Source: Sphingobacterium sp. SGG-5
Lineage (GTDB): Bacteria > Bacteroidota > Bacteroidia > Sphingobacteriales > Sphingobacteriaceae
Assembly: GCF_011043525.1 (NCBI RefSeq)
Contig: NZ_JAAKGO010000003.1
Span: 62,001-126,000 of the forward strand
DNA length: 64,000 bases
Reading direction: 5' to 3'
The position numbers and the translations under genes were made by a program. Shown piece after piece: positions 9,815-18,903 of this stretch (positions within the stretch are counted from its first letter, which is position 1; each line of letters begins with the position of its first letter). The notes beneath the pieces are model-generated. The model made no database searches and was not told the origin of the DNA. It saw only the letters and a list, made by a program, of their open reading frames with translations.

Positions 9815-11314
9815 ATGAAACCATTGTTTATCATCACCGCGGCTCTCGCTATGGCTTGTCAGGGAACCTCTCTCAACAATCAACATACGCAAGACGTGCT
9901 TAAGAACAGAAGCGTGGATACGAGCATTTTTAATGCGATGTATCCCTTATTTCAAGAAAAAGCCTTATACCATCGCCGTTTTAAACACGCCGATATCGAT
10001 TCGTTGGTTGGGCTACATCGGGATAGGTCGATATTGGACATACGTCAGATCGGAGCATCTGTACAGGGGCGTGCTATCTATGAGCTGGAATATGGGCAAG
10101 GTGATAAAAAGGTGATGCTATGGTCTCAAATGCATGGTGATGAGCCCACGGCTACCATGGCGTTGTTTGATCTGTTTAACTTTCTGGAAGGGAAGGATGA
10201 CGATTATCAATCCATCCGTGACCTCTTGCACAAGAAGCTGACCTTGCATTTTATACCGATGCTCAACCCCGACGGTGCCGAGCGCTACACACGTAGAAAT
10301 GCTCAGGAGATTGATCTTAACCGGGATGCGCGGGCAACCCAAACCGTGGAAGGTGCGTTGTTGCGGAAGAGAGGTACGGAGGTTAAGCCGAATTACGGTT
10401 TTAACCTTCATGATCAAAATATTTATTATAATGTTCCCGGTACCAAAAATCCGGTCACTATATCCTTATTAGCACCCGCTTATAATCATGCCCGGGAGAT
10501 CAATGCTGTTCGGGGCAGTGCTATGCAGATTATCGTCGGCATGAACCGGCTCCTGCAGCAGTACATCCCCAATGCGGTAGCCAAATACGACGATACCCAT
10601 TCGCCACGTGGCTTTGGTGACAACTTCCAGTCGTGGGATGCCAGTACCGTGCTGATCGAATCGGGCGGACTAAAAGGTGATCTGGAAAAACAGGAGATTC
10701 GTCGACTGAATTTCATTATTATACTCAACGCCCTGATCGAAATTGCACAAGACAGCTATGCAGCATACCCCGTCGAAGATTACGAAAACATCCCTTTCAA
10801 TGCATCGCAGCTGCATGATGTTGTCATCCGGAATTTGGAGCTGACAAGAGACGATGTGACTTATAAAACGGATATTGCCATACGTCGGGGAGAAATTACT
10901 GTCGGACGGGATTATCACGTCAGGGGTAGAATCGAAGACATCGGTGATCTCCAGGAGTCGTATGGCTATGAAGAGGTTGATGCAGAAGGGTTGACACTTA
11001 TCCCTGCAAAGATAGCGGATAAACCGATAACTGATATCCAATCGTTAACGAAGGAATATGTCGTCAAACAATTAAAATCGGGTGTTCTTGCCGTGCCTAT
11101 CCGAACCGATGGCGTGCATCAGCCGGCCCTATATGCTGCGCCGATTATTCTTTTTACAGGAAATTTTTATCCGACGACTACTATTGACCTGGGTGGTTCC
11201 GCCAATTTCTTTATCGGAGACAAACAAGGACATTTAAAGTATGCTGTAGTTAATGGCTATATCGTAGACCTTTCCAAAGGGGAGTGGTCTACGATAAAAA
11301 ATAAAGTGTATTAA
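9815..11314 (+). CDS. M14-family zinc carboxypeptidase-like lipoprotein
   Basis: About 499 aa from the ATG at 9815. This start gives a clean lipoprotein signal (MKPLFIITAALAMAC, Cys at 15), whereas an in-frame TTG at 9797 would spoil it. The M14 fold is shown by the zinc motif QMHGDEPTATMALFD (HxxE), the substrate-binding segment MLNPDGAERYTRRNAQEIDLNRDAR, the third ligand region NLHDQNIYY, and VLIESGG carrying a likely catalytic Glu. It probably trims peptides in the periplasm or at the cell surface. It is convergent with parC and the two stop codons overlap by 4 bp. Confidence 0.86.
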   Translation: MKPLFIITAALAMACQGTSLNNQHTQDVLKNRSVDTSIFNAMYPLFQEKALYHRRFKHADIDSLVGLHRDRSILDIRQIGASVQGRAIYELEYGQGDKKVMLWSQMHGDEPTATMALFDLFNFLEGKDDDYQSIRDLLHKKLTLHFIPMLNPDGAERYTRRNAQEIDLNRDARATQTVEGALLRKRGTEVKPNYGFNLHDQNIYYNVPGTKNPVTISLLAPAYNHAREINAVRGSAMQIIVGMNRLLQQYIPNAVAKYDDTHSPRGFGDNFQSWDASTVLIESGGLKGDLEKQEIRRLNFIIILNALIEIAQDSYAAYPVEDYENIPFNASQLHDVVIRNLELTRDDVTYKTDIAIRRGEITVGRDYHVRGRIEDIGDLQESYGYEEVDAEGLTLIPAKIADKPITDIQSLTKEYVVKQLKSGVLAVPIRTDGVHQPALYAAPIILFTGNFYPTTTIDLGGSANFFIGDKQGHLKYAVVNGYIVDLSKGEWSTIKNKVY

Positions 11315-13971
11315 AATAAGCCCATTTGTCCGTCGTTATCGATCTGGACATCTTCCGGATTCGTGATCTCGAATGAAACCGGTGCACTTTCTGCTTCCAT
11401 TTTCACAACCGGAGCTTCCTCCTGTGTTGTTTCAATTTTTGCCAGATCGATTTCCTCGGTCATCAGCGTGACCTGCTGTACATTATGGAAAGATAACCGG
11501 TTACCCTGTGCCTTTATTTTCTTCACGTCGATCAGCTCATTCAGCGGTTGCTCTATGGTCTCCGGAGTCTGTGATTTTCCTTTCAACTGATCTATCTTTA
11601 CGATCGGAGCAGGATTGTTTGTCAAAGCGACCAATTTTGATCCCGGTTCTTCGTTAATGAGAGAAACACGTCTTCCTAACGGAATATCATCAAAGGTGAA
11701 ACGCTTCACATAATAGGTTCCTGTTTTTCCATCCTGATGCACGGCAGCATATACATGCTCGGGGCGGTATTTTTCGATACGGATCATCTTTTCATCAAAA
11801 TGATTGTTCAGATCAAACGTGGAGAGCTCGTAAGAGCCATCCTGTAGCACCGTAAGAATCTTGTCATCGCCGTCAAATTCCCCCAGATATTGTCCTCTTT
11901 CATCGGCATTCAACCTTTTCAGCACGTCGTCATACCATATCTTACGGCCAGCTAACGTAGAGACACCGGCACTTTTAAACGTAATCTTTTTTACCGGATA
12001 TTTGGACACAATATTCCCTAAAGAACCTTTCCCTTTAATGGCAATTTCCGCAAAATCCAGGTCGAACGCCACCTTCCGCAATTTGGTGTGCGGTTTAAGT
12101 TGTACGTGCACCGTTTCGGCCTCGCCATTTGGGTTGGCCGTAAAATAAAGCACCTTAGAACCTTTGGTCCCTTTAGATATATCGTATTCTTTGTCGCGGG
12201 TCACCGCGGTGACGGCAAAACGTTTGACATATGTGGTACCGCTGCTTCCATCCCGATAAATGGCGTTGTATATTGTACGTTCATCACCTTTCTTAAAAAC
12301 GGCGACGTATATAATGTCTTTGCCGACAAAAACTTTGTCCTGTACTTTGGTGACACTGTATGCGCCATTTTCACGGAAAACAATGATATCGTCGATGTCC
12401 GAACACTCGGTGACGAACTCATCTTTCTTCATGCCCGTACCGATAAACCCTTCGGCACGATTCACATACAGTTTCGCATTTGCTAATGCTACGTGTGCAG
12501 CTTCCACCTTATCGAAGACACGAAGTTCTGTTTTTCGTTCCCGACCCTTCGCATATTTCGTCCGCAGGCGCTCAAACCATTCGATCGCATACTCCGTAAG
12601 ATGCCTCAGGTTTTTCTTCACTTCTTTGATCTCATCTTCCAGCGCTTTCATCTGTTCGTCCGCCTTTTTAACATCAAAGCGCGTGATACTGCTCATGGGC
12701 TTGTCGATGAGCTTTTTGTAATCTTCCGCTACGATTTCCCGATAAAACAAGTCGAAGAAAGGTGTGAAGAGTGTATTTAAAACCTCTACAACTGTATCAA
12801 AATCACCGGCGTTCTCGTAGTCGGTGTGCTTATACATTCCCTCTTGGATAAATATTTTCAAAAGTGTGCTAAAGAATATTTTTTCCTGCAGCTCCCGGAG
12901 GCGTATTTCCAGCTCCTGCTTTAACAGCGCTTTCGTCTGCTTCGTATTTTCGATCAGAATATCATTCACCGATAGAAAATGCGGTTTATCGTTTCTGATG
13001 ACACAAGTATTCGGTGATATAGACGACTCGCAGGAGGTGAATGCATACAACGCATCAATGGTTACATCGGGTGATATACCCGGAGCCAGATGGATGATAA
13101 TCTCGACATGTTCGGCCGTATTATCTTCAATTTTTTTAATCTTGATTTTACCTTTATCATTGGCCGAGACGATACTGTCGATCAACGCTCCTGTGGTCGT
13201 GCCAAAAGGAATTTCAGTAATGGCTAACGTTTTTTTGTCCCGCTCTTCAATTTTCGCACGCACACGAATCTTACCTCCACGTTGTCCTTCATTGTAATTG
13301 GACACATCGGCAAGACCACCTGTCGGGAAGTCGGGATAGATATCCGGCCGTTCACCCCGAAGTACCTGAATAGAGCCATCAATCAATTCCACAAAATTGT
13401 GCGGCATAATCTTGGTCGCCAGTCCTACGGCAATACCTTCGGCTCCTTGTGCTAATAGCAATGGGAATTTCACCGGTAAGGTGACAGGCTCCTTATTACG
13501 TCCGTCATAACTCTGCTGCCATTCCGTCGTATCCGGATTAAAGACGACCTCATTCGCAAACTTCGATAAGCGTCCTTCGATATAACGTGGGGCCGCCGCC
13601 GAATCGCCCGTCACCGGATCGCCCCAGTTTCCCTGGCAGTCGATCAACAGATCTTTTTGTCCCAGCTGCACCATGGCATCGCCGATCGAGGCATCACCAT
13701 GCGGATGGTATTTCATGGTGTTTCCGATCACATTCGCGGCCTTATTATACCGGCCATCGTCCATTTCTTTCAGCGAGTGCAGGATACGACGCTGTACCGG
13801 TTTAAAGCCATCATTGATATGCGGAACAGCACGATCTAATATAACATAAGAAGCATAATCCAAAAACCAGTTTTCATACAGCCCGGACAACGGAATGGTA
13901 TTGCTCGCCTGTTCGGTGTCCGGTGTTTGATCTACATTATTTTCTTCCGAATTATTTGTTTCGTCAATCAT
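11311..13971 (-). CDS. parC: DNA topoisomerase IV subunit A
   Basis: 886 aa. The breakage-reunion domain begins at about residue 25 (LSGLYENWFLDYASYVILDRAVP) with KPVQRRILH, the helix KYHPHGDASIGDAMV, and the catalytic tyrosine in AAPRYIEGRLS. A coiled region (about 430-480) and a C-terminal beta-propeller-like domain follow. No GyrA-box QRRGGKG is seen, which favours ParC over GyrA. It decatenates chromosomes with ParE, which is not in this window although parE and parC are often adjacent. The last about 70 residues are acidic, low-complexity sequence ending in DGQMGLF. Confidence 0.9.
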   Translation of the reverse strand: MIDETNNSEENNVDQTPDTEQASNTIPLSGLYENWFLDYASYVILDRAVPHINDGFKPVQRRILHSLKEMDDGRYNKAANVIGNTMKYHPHGDASIGDAMVQLGQKDLLIDCQGNWGDPVTGDSAAAPRYIEGRLSKFANEVVFNPDTTEWQQSYDGRNKEPVTLPVKFPLLLAQGAEGIAVGLATKIMPHNFVELIDGSIQVLRGERPDIYPDFPTGGLADVSNYNEGQRGGKIRVRAKIEERDKKTLAITEIPFGTTTGALIDSIVSANDKGKIKIKKIEDNTAEHVEIIIHLAPGISPDVTIDALYAFTSCESSISPNTCVIRNDKPHFLSVNDILIENTKQTKALLKQELEIRLRELQEKIFFSTLLKIFIQEGMYKHTDYENAGDFDTVVEVLNTLFTPFFDLFYREIVAEDYKKLIDKPMSSITRFDVKKADEQMKALEDEIKEVKKNLRHLTEYAIEWFERLRTKYAKGRERKTELRVFDKVEAAHVALANAKLYVNRAEGFIGTGMKKDEFVTECSDIDDIIVFRENGAYSVTKVQDKVFVGKDIIYVAVFKKGDERTIYNAIYRDGSSGTTYVKRFAVTAVTRDKEYDISKGTKGSKVLYFTANPNGEAETVHVQLKPHTKLRKVAFDLDFAEIAIKGKGSLGNIVSKYPVKKITFKSAGVSTLAGRKIWYDDVLKRLNADERGQYLGEFDGDDKILTVLQDGSYELSTFDLNNHFDEKMIRIEKYRPEHVYAAVHQDGKTGTYYVKRFTFDDIPLGRRVSLINEEPGSKLVALTNNPAPIVKIDQLKGKSQTPETIEQPLNELIDVKKIKAQGNRLSFHNVQQVTLMTEEIDLAKIETTQEEAPVVKMEAESAPVSFEITNPEDVQIDNDGQMGLF

Positions 13972-14275
13972 CTAATCGATTTGTTGAAGGGTTTGTGATA
14001 AAAGCTAATTTTTCATAGCTTCGGTAAAAATACAAAATCTTTACAATTGTTGTTTTATTTAATAAAAGCATACGATGAAAAAGTGAGATCAACTCAAACT
14101 TAGATAAGGTCAAAACGTGTACAATAAGTTTTGTGATTTAACCAACAGCGTAAAAAAGTCAGGATTTGGACAAAAAAATGACGAATGTGCTTTTTTTGTA
14201 TACGATCATAATGGTACTTTTGTATGTTGAGTAATTAACTCCTTGGGGTAAATCTCCTTTGAAAAGAAAAGAATT
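13972..14275. other. divergent intergenic region parC / fatty acid hydroxylase
   Basis: 304 bp without a gene, AT-rich, carrying the regulatory sequences of both flanking genes. Apart from a candidate -7 element for the hydroxylase gene no palindrome or RNA structure stands out. Confidence 0.6.
14215..14222 (+). promoter_or_regulatory. candidate -7 promoter element for the fatty acid hydroxylase gene
   Basis: TACTTTTG matches TAnnTTTG, with a TTG at 14196-14198 that is 16 bp upstream, slightly short of the usual spacing. It lies 53 bp before the start codon. Confidence 0.45.
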
Positions 14276-14917
14276 ATGGCGAAGAAGAATTTTGTTTCCA
14301 ACTCTACCGAGTCGACAAGGATGTTTAAAAATGATTTTCTGGAATCATTGACGAAAGTACATTTTACGGTGCCGCTCATTTTTTGGATTCCCGTTATCCT
14401 ATACTTTATCTGGAAAGCCTATGCTGTCGGAGAGATGTCGGCCGGCTCTATTGTTTTGTATTTTTTATGCGGTTTGGTGTTTTGGACGCTTGCAGAATAT
14501 ATATTGCACCGCTGGGTGTTCCATTTCGAGCCTAAAAGCAAGTGGGGACAACGAATCCATTTTATTTTTCACGGCGTACACCATGATTTCCCGAAAGACC
14601 GTTTGCGGTTAGTAATGCCCTTGTCCGCGAGTATACCCTTAGCCAGTATTATCTACTTCATTTTTTATATTTTCCTTCCCGAGTTTGTCCTGGCAGCATT
14701 TTTTGCTGGCTTTCTCTTAGGTTATCTGATTTACGATGAAAGCCACTATGCGATGCATCACGCCAATTTTAAATCCGGTTGGTTCAAAAAAATAAAAGAT
14801 CATCATATGCTTCATCATTACTCCGATCCGGAAAAAGGTTTTGGTGTCAGTTCGGCACTCTGGGATGTGATATTCGGTTCAGGCTTTCCACCCAAAAAGA
14901 ATAAAGAAGGCAGTTAA
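14276..14917 (+). CDS. sterol desaturase/fatty acid hydroxylase superfamily protein
   Basis: 213 aa membrane di-iron enzyme. Four or so hydrophobic spans frame the histidine clusters expected for this superfamily: HRWVFH, HGVHHDFPKD, HYAMHH and HHMLHHY. Size and the motif HGVHHDFPKDRLRLVMP resemble fatty acid 2-hydroxylase (Scs7/FA2H) proteins. Because Sphingobacteriaceae make sphingolipids with 2-hydroxy acyl chains, alpha-hydroxylation of such a chain is a reasonable inference, not shown here. The stop lies one base before the mnmE start, so the two genes are probably co-transcribed. Confidence 0.82.
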   Translation: MAKKNFVSNSTESTRMFKNDFLESLTKVHFTVPLIFWIPVILYFIWKAYAVGEMSAGSIVLYFLCGLVFWTLAEYILHRWVFHFEPKSKWGQRIHFIFHGVHHDFPKDRLRLVMPLSASIPLASIIYFIFYIFLPEFVLAAFFAGFLLGYLIYDESHYAMHHANFKSGWFKKIKDHHMLHHYSDPEKGFGVSSALWDVIFGSGFPPKKNKEGS

Positions 14918-14918
14918 C

Positions 14919-16331
14919 ATGTCTATATCAACATCGTCCGTACAGGACACCATCGTGGCTTTAGCCACCTCCCCAGGGGCAAATGGGGCTATTGCGGTGA
15001 TACGTTTGTCCGGGCCGCAGGCCATCACGATAACCAATGCGGTATTTCGGGGAAAAGACCTCACCAAACAAGATTCTCATACCTTACATTTCGGCACGAT
15101 ACGGGATGGTGAGCAAATTATTGACGAAGTGCTCATCTCTTTGTTTGTTGCCCCACATTCGTACACCAAAGAAGATGTCGTCGAAATTTCGACCCACAAT
15201 TCCATGTATATTATTGAGCGTTTGTTAGGTTTGCTGATCAAGAAGGGGGCTCGGGCGGCACGCGCAGGTGAGTTTACCCTGCGGGCTTTCCTCAATGGAG
15301 GCCTAGATCTGGCGCAAGCCGAAGCTGTAGCCGATTTGATTGCTTCGGAGAATAAAGCTTCACACGAGGTAGCGATGAATCAAATGCGTGGGGGCATCAG
15401 TAATAAGCTGCAGGACATGCGTGAGCAGCTGATTAATTTTGTGTCGCTGCTGGAGCTGGAGCTAGATTTTGGCGAGGAAGATGTCGAATTTGCAGACCGT
15501 TCGCAGTTTGAAACGTTGGTTCGGGATCTGAAAACCCATGTTGGCAAGTTGATCCAATCTTTTGCTTATGGCAATGCCATTAAGCAGGGCGTGCCAGTAG
15601 CGATTATAGGTAAACCCAATGCGGGCAAGTCAACCTTGCTCAATACCTTGCTCGACGAAGAGCGTGCCATTGTGAGCGATATTGCCGGTACCACCCGGGA
15701 TACCATAGAAGAAGCGATCAACCTGGACGGGATTACCTTCCGTTTTATCGATACCGCAGGGCTTCGGGATACCGAAGATACGATTGAAGCCATCGGGGTA
15801 AATAAGGCGAAAGAGAAGGTAAAACAAGCCAAGGTGCTGCTCTACCTGTATGATGACAGAGACAGCACAGCGGAGGAGGTTGTCACCCAGATAAAAGGTC
15901 TGTATTATCCTGGTCTTGTTGTGATTTTAGTACGTAATAAAATTGATCTGGAAGGCGGTTACCATCCGAATGCTATGGACGAGCAGATTAAGGAAGCCCT
16001 TTTTAGCGATTATACCAATAGCATCGTGGCTATTTCGGCCAAAGATGGCGAAAGTGTGGAAGGTTTGAAAAAGGTGCTTTTGGATAAAATCCGGGATATG
16101 GCTGTAGAAGATCAGCAGATCATTACCAATACCCGGCATGTGGAAGCCTTGCAGCTTTCCCTGGATGCCTTAAATGAGGTGGAGCAAGGTTTGGGCATGC
16201 TATTGCCCGGCGATTTATTGGCCCATCATGTGCGCGAAGCCTTACGGCATATTTCAAGCATCACCGGAGATATCGATGTGGATAGAGATATCCTCGGAAC
16301 GATTTTTGGGAAGTTTTGCATCGGGAAGTAG
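14919..16331 (+). CDS. mnmE: tRNA uridine-5-carboxymethylaminomethyl(34) synthesis GTPase MnmE
   Basis: 470 aa, full length. The N-terminal tetrahydrofolate-binding domain (DTIVALATSPGANGAIAVIR), the helical domain (LNGGLDLAQAEAVADLI), the inserted G domain (P-loop GKPNAGKSTLLN, IAGTTRDT, FIDTAGLRDT, RNKIDL) and the invariant C-terminus FCIGK are all present. With MnmG it modifies the wobble uridine of several tRNAs. The last 18 bases recur in imperfect form at 18043-18060, and an accessory island starts right after the stop codon. Confidence 0.97.
   Translation: MSISTSSVQDTIVALATSPGANGAIAVIRLSGPQAITITNAVFRGKDLTKQDSHTLHFGTIRDGEQIIDEVLISLFVAPHSYTKEDVVEISTHNSMYIIERLLGLLIKKGARAARAGEFTLRAFLNGGLDLAQAEAVADLIASENKASHEVAMNQMRGGISNKLQDMREQLINFVSLLELELDFGEEDVEFADRSQFETLVRDLKTHVGKLIQSFAYGNAIKQGVPVAIIGKPNAGKSTLLNTLLDEERAIVSDIAGTTRDTIEEAINLDGITFRFIDTAGLRDTEDTIEAIGVNKAKEKVKQAKVLLYLYDDRDSTAEEVVTQIKGLYYPGLVVILVRNKIDLEGGYHPNAMDEQIKEALFSDYTNSIVAISAKDGESVEGLKKVLLDKIRDMAVEDQQIITNTRHVEALQLSLDALNEVEQGLGMLLPGDLLAHHVREALRHISSITGDIDVDRDILGTIFGKFCIGK
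16314..16331 (+). repeat. putative attachment-site half at the mnmE 3' end
   Basis: The 18 bases encoding FCIGK and the stop match 18043-18060 at 14 of 18 positions, with a 12/14 core. The 3' end of mnmE (thdF/trmE) is the known integration site of SGI1-type islands. Assignment as an att site here is an inference. Confidence 0.5.
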
Positions 16332-16660
16332 TTTTTGATAACTTATAAGTCAGATTCAATTTTATCTCACAATTTGAAATGATAGCGGATTTTTCTTATA
16401 TTGTGAGACAGTTAACTAGCTGAATAACGAACCGGATTACGCCATATTGCAGGAAAAAATCGTCGCGCAAACCAGATTGGTAGCAACAGGTTAAAGGCTA
16501 TAACATGGTCAACGCCTATGTGCAGAATTGGCAACTGCCAGTGATTGTAAGTGCTGTTTGAGATTGCGAATATTTTGGAGGTGAATACGAAACGGAACAA
16601 ATTGACTCAGAGTAAGGTGCCTTTCGGCCGTATATTGAAAAATGAAATAAAAAGAAAAAA
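16332..16660. other. intergenic region with an inverted repeat and decayed coding fragments
   Basis: A perfect 9-bp inverted repeat (TCTCACAAT at 16365-16373 and ATTGTGAGA at 16400-16408, 26-nt spacer) is followed by a short open stretch at about 16420-16560. Read with one frameshift near 16492 it gives two protein-like pieces, EPDYAILQEKIVAQTRLVA and KGYNMVNAYVQNWQLPV. This looks like the remains of a gene, but I do not recognise the family. No intact start or full frame exists. Confidence 0.4.
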
Positions 16661-17983
16661 ATGCCCGAAACGAACCGCATAGAATTTAAACGAGAGCTTA
16701 ATATCAATGTGGATATTGAAAAGGAGGTCATTGCCTTTTTGAATTACCAAGAGGGTGGTGTGATTTATATTGGCATCGACAAAACCGGTCAAGTTGTGGG
16801 CGTATCGAATGCGGACAGTGATACCCTCAAAATTAAGGACCGTATAAAAAGCAATATTTCGCCATCGGCTATGGGTTTGTTTGATGTGGTGGTGGATGAG
16901 CGCGAGGGCAAGGAGATTGTCAAAATTACCGTGGCCAGTGGCAGTGAAAAGCCATACTTCAAGAAGAAATATGGGATGACCGAGAAAGGTTGCTTCATCC
17001 GTATCGGTACAGCAGCGGAGCCAATGCCGCAGGGTATGATTGATAAACTGTTTTCCACCCGCACCCGTAATTCCATTGGGAAAATCCGGTCGAACCGTCA
17101 GGATTTGACTTTCGAGCAACTGCGTATTTATTACGAGGAGAAGCGCAAGCCACTCAATAGCCAATTTAGGAAAAGTTTGGAGTTGCTCACCGAAGACGGT
17201 GCGCTCAATTATGCGGCTTATCTATTGGCCGATGAAAACGGTGTTTCCATCAAAGTGGCGAAATATCGCAGCACGAATCGGGTAGACCTGATTGAAAACA
17301 ACGAATACGGTTACTGTTCGATCATAAAAGCAACGAAAAGTGTATTGGATAAAATTGAATTGGAAAATCGAACGACAACGCAAATTACCTCAAAGGAACG
17401 GATAGATCGGAGGCTTTGGAATCCGGTGGCCATCCGCGAAGCCGTGATAAATGCCATTGTGCATAATGACTTTACTCGTGAGGTGCCACCCAAGTTCGAA
17501 ATTTTTGTAGACCGTATCGAAATTACTTCGGCAGGCACGTTGCCGGAGGGCCTCAATGAGGATGATTTTTTTGATGGGGTTTCTATTCCAAGGAATCGTG
17601 AGTTGATGCGCGTGTATCGGGATTTGGAGTTGGTGGAGCAGCTTGGTTCGGGTGTGCCACGGATTTTGGAAAGCTATGGAAAAGAATGCTTTCGGTTTAT
17701 GGGGAATTTTATTCGCATGACATTTCCGGTATCGGAAGAAATTATTCGACAAGGTGGGTTGGTAGATGGGTTGGTAGATGGGTTGGTAGATGGGTTGGTA
17801 GAAAGTCAACGGAAAATAGTAGAACTGATTAAGGCTAACCCTAAAATATCCAAAAAGAATATGGCCGAGAATATTGGGATCAGTACGACCGCTATAGACA
17901 AACACATACGGAGTTTAAGAGAAAATAACATCATAAAACGTGTAGGAAGTGACAGAACAGGGTATTGGGAACTGCTTAAGTAA
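16661..17983 (+). CDS. AlbA_2/Schlafen-type ATP-binding protein with C-terminal winged helix
   Basis: 440 aa. The N-terminal AlbA_2 (Schlafen AlbA-like) domain covers about 1-125 (NRIEFKRELN, EGGVIYIGIDKTGQVVG). A RecG-related ATPase-like C-terminal region follows (about 240-350; NPVAIREAVINAIVHNDF, EQLGSGVPRILESYG). After a GLVD-repeat linker comes a helix-turn-helix (about 385-440; NPKISKKNMAENIGISTTAIDKHIRSL). Such proteins are thought to be DNA-binding regulators and often sit in mobile or restriction loci; the exact role is unknown. Here the gene lies between the mnmE terminus and its imperfect copy at 18043-18060. Confidence 0.83.
   Translation: MPETNRIEFKRELNINVDIEKEVIAFLNYQEGGVIYIGIDKTGQVVGVSNADSDTLKIKDRIKSNISPSAMGLFDVVVDEREGKEIVKITVASGSEKPYFKKKYGMTEKGCFIRIGTAAEPMPQGMIDKLFSTRTRNSIGKIRSNRQDLTFEQLRIYYEEKRKPLNSQFRKSLELLTEDGALNYAAYLLADENGVSIKVAKYRSTNRVDLIENNEYGYCSIIKATKSVLDKIELENRTTTQITSKERIDRRLWNPVAIREAVINAIVHNDFTREVPPKFEIFVDRIEITSAGTLPEGLNEDDFFDGVSIPRNRELMRVYRDLELVEQLGSGVPRILESYGKECFRFMGNFIRMTFPVSEEIIRQGGLVDGLVDGLVDGLVESQRKIVELIKANPKISKKNMAENIGISTTAIDKHIRSLRENNIIKRVGSDRTGYWELLK
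17757..17802 (+). repeat. 12-bp in-frame tandem repeat (GLVD linker)
   Basis: The unit TTGGTAGATGGG occurs three times exactly (17759-17794) and a fourth time in part. It encodes GLVD repeated between the ATPase-like and winged-helix parts. Because the unit is 12 bp, copy-number change alters linker length without breaking the frame. Confidence 0.9.
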
Positions 17984-18042
17984 TTGTACAACCCATGTAC
18001 AACTTTAAGTGTATAACTTGCTGTATATCAAAGAAAATAAAA

Positions 18043-18060
18043 TCCTGTATCGGCAAGTAG
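18043..18060 (+). repeat. putative distal attachment-site half (imperfect mnmE end copy)
   Basis: These 18 bases read as SCIGK and a stop, against FCIGK and a stop at the mnmE end. Four bases differ, two of them in synonymous codon positions. Together with 16314-16331 it would bracket a 1.7-kb segment holding the AlbA_2 gene. No integrase gene is nearby. Confidence 0.45.
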
Positions 18061-18102
18061 AATTTAAATATTTTTGATTGCATCAAGCGAGTTAGCTTCA
18101 TG

Positions 18103-18636
18103 CTATCTTTTCCGCTTATAATGTAATTGTGTTAGACCTGTGTCAAATGCCTTTGCACTTATCAGATCAAGCAGTTGTTCCGGTCTATTGTCTTTGAATA
18201 ATTTTGTCCCGCTACCCACTAAAATCGGTACAACCGAAATAATTAATTCATCTACCAAGTCGTGTTTTAGAAGCTCATTTATAATTTCTGCTCCACCATC
18301 ACAATAGATGTCCTTTCCGCTTTCAGATTTTAGCTGTTGGACCAAATCTGCTATGTTACCGGCATAAAAAGTTGTTCTGCTAGCTTTTGGACGTTTGGTT
18401 TTTGTTATTACGTAAACGTCGCGTTGTCCATTGTCGTAATGAGAAGAGCCAATTTCTCTAAGCACATAATCATAGGTTTTTCTTCCGACAATTATGGTGT
18501 CAATGGTTGCAATAAACGCTGTATAGCCGTAGTCTTCTCCTTCCTTTTCAACGACTTTTAGAAAATTCAGGTCGTCGTTGGGTTTCGCAATGTATCCATC
18601 CAAACTTGTCGCTATGAAGAGTGATAATTTTCGCAT
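18103..18636 (-). CDS. dihydrofolate reductase family protein (RibD C-terminal-like)
   Basis: 177 aa from the ATG at 18636 (MRKLSLFIATSLDGYIAK). The frame extends 16 codons further upstream, but the conserved beta-strand of the family starts at this Met. Family motifs are SLDGYIAKPNDDLNFL, IIVGRKTYDY, DIYCDGGAEIINELL and ISVVPILVGSGTKLF. It is probably an NADPH-dependent reductase. These stand-alone YwjB/YyaP-type proteins have uncertain substrates and need not reduce dihydrofolate. It is transcribed towards the AlbA_2 gene. Confidence 0.85.
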   Translation of the reverse strand: MRKLSLFIATSLDGYIAKPNDDLNFLKVVEKEGEDYGYTAFIATIDTIIVGRKTYDYVLREIGSSHYDNGQRDVYVITKTKRPKASRTTFYAGNIADLVQQLKSESGKDIYCDGGAEIINELLKHDLVDELIISVVPILVGSGTKLFKDNRPEQLLDLISAKAFDTGLTQLHYKRKR

Positions 18637-18903
18637 ATCGGTTTGTTCATTAATTTTCTGATTCAAAATTACAATAGATACCATAATAGACTATAACACG
18701 GTCTATATGCTCCGACGTAGTGTAACAGTTCAATTTTTGACGTAGCCGTAAGGTTTTTATCATACGCTTCATTTACACTGTATGTTACTCGGACTACCAT
18801 CATCTTTTCTGAATTTTACGTGTGGATAGATTGTTTTTATATGAAGGATTATAGTATGCGAATATAGACTTATTTCTTTTAAATTAGGTTACGATATTTC
18901 AAT

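Noticed and set aside
12088..13297. Several plus-strand frames of 90-157 codons within parC
   Set aside because: They are antisense shadows of a highly conserved gene; composition is low-complexity and no start signals or domains are seen.
16365..16408. Rho-independent terminator of mnmE
   Set aside because: The 9-bp inverted repeat has a 26-nt spacer and no T-run after it, so it is a poor terminator; possibly an operator.
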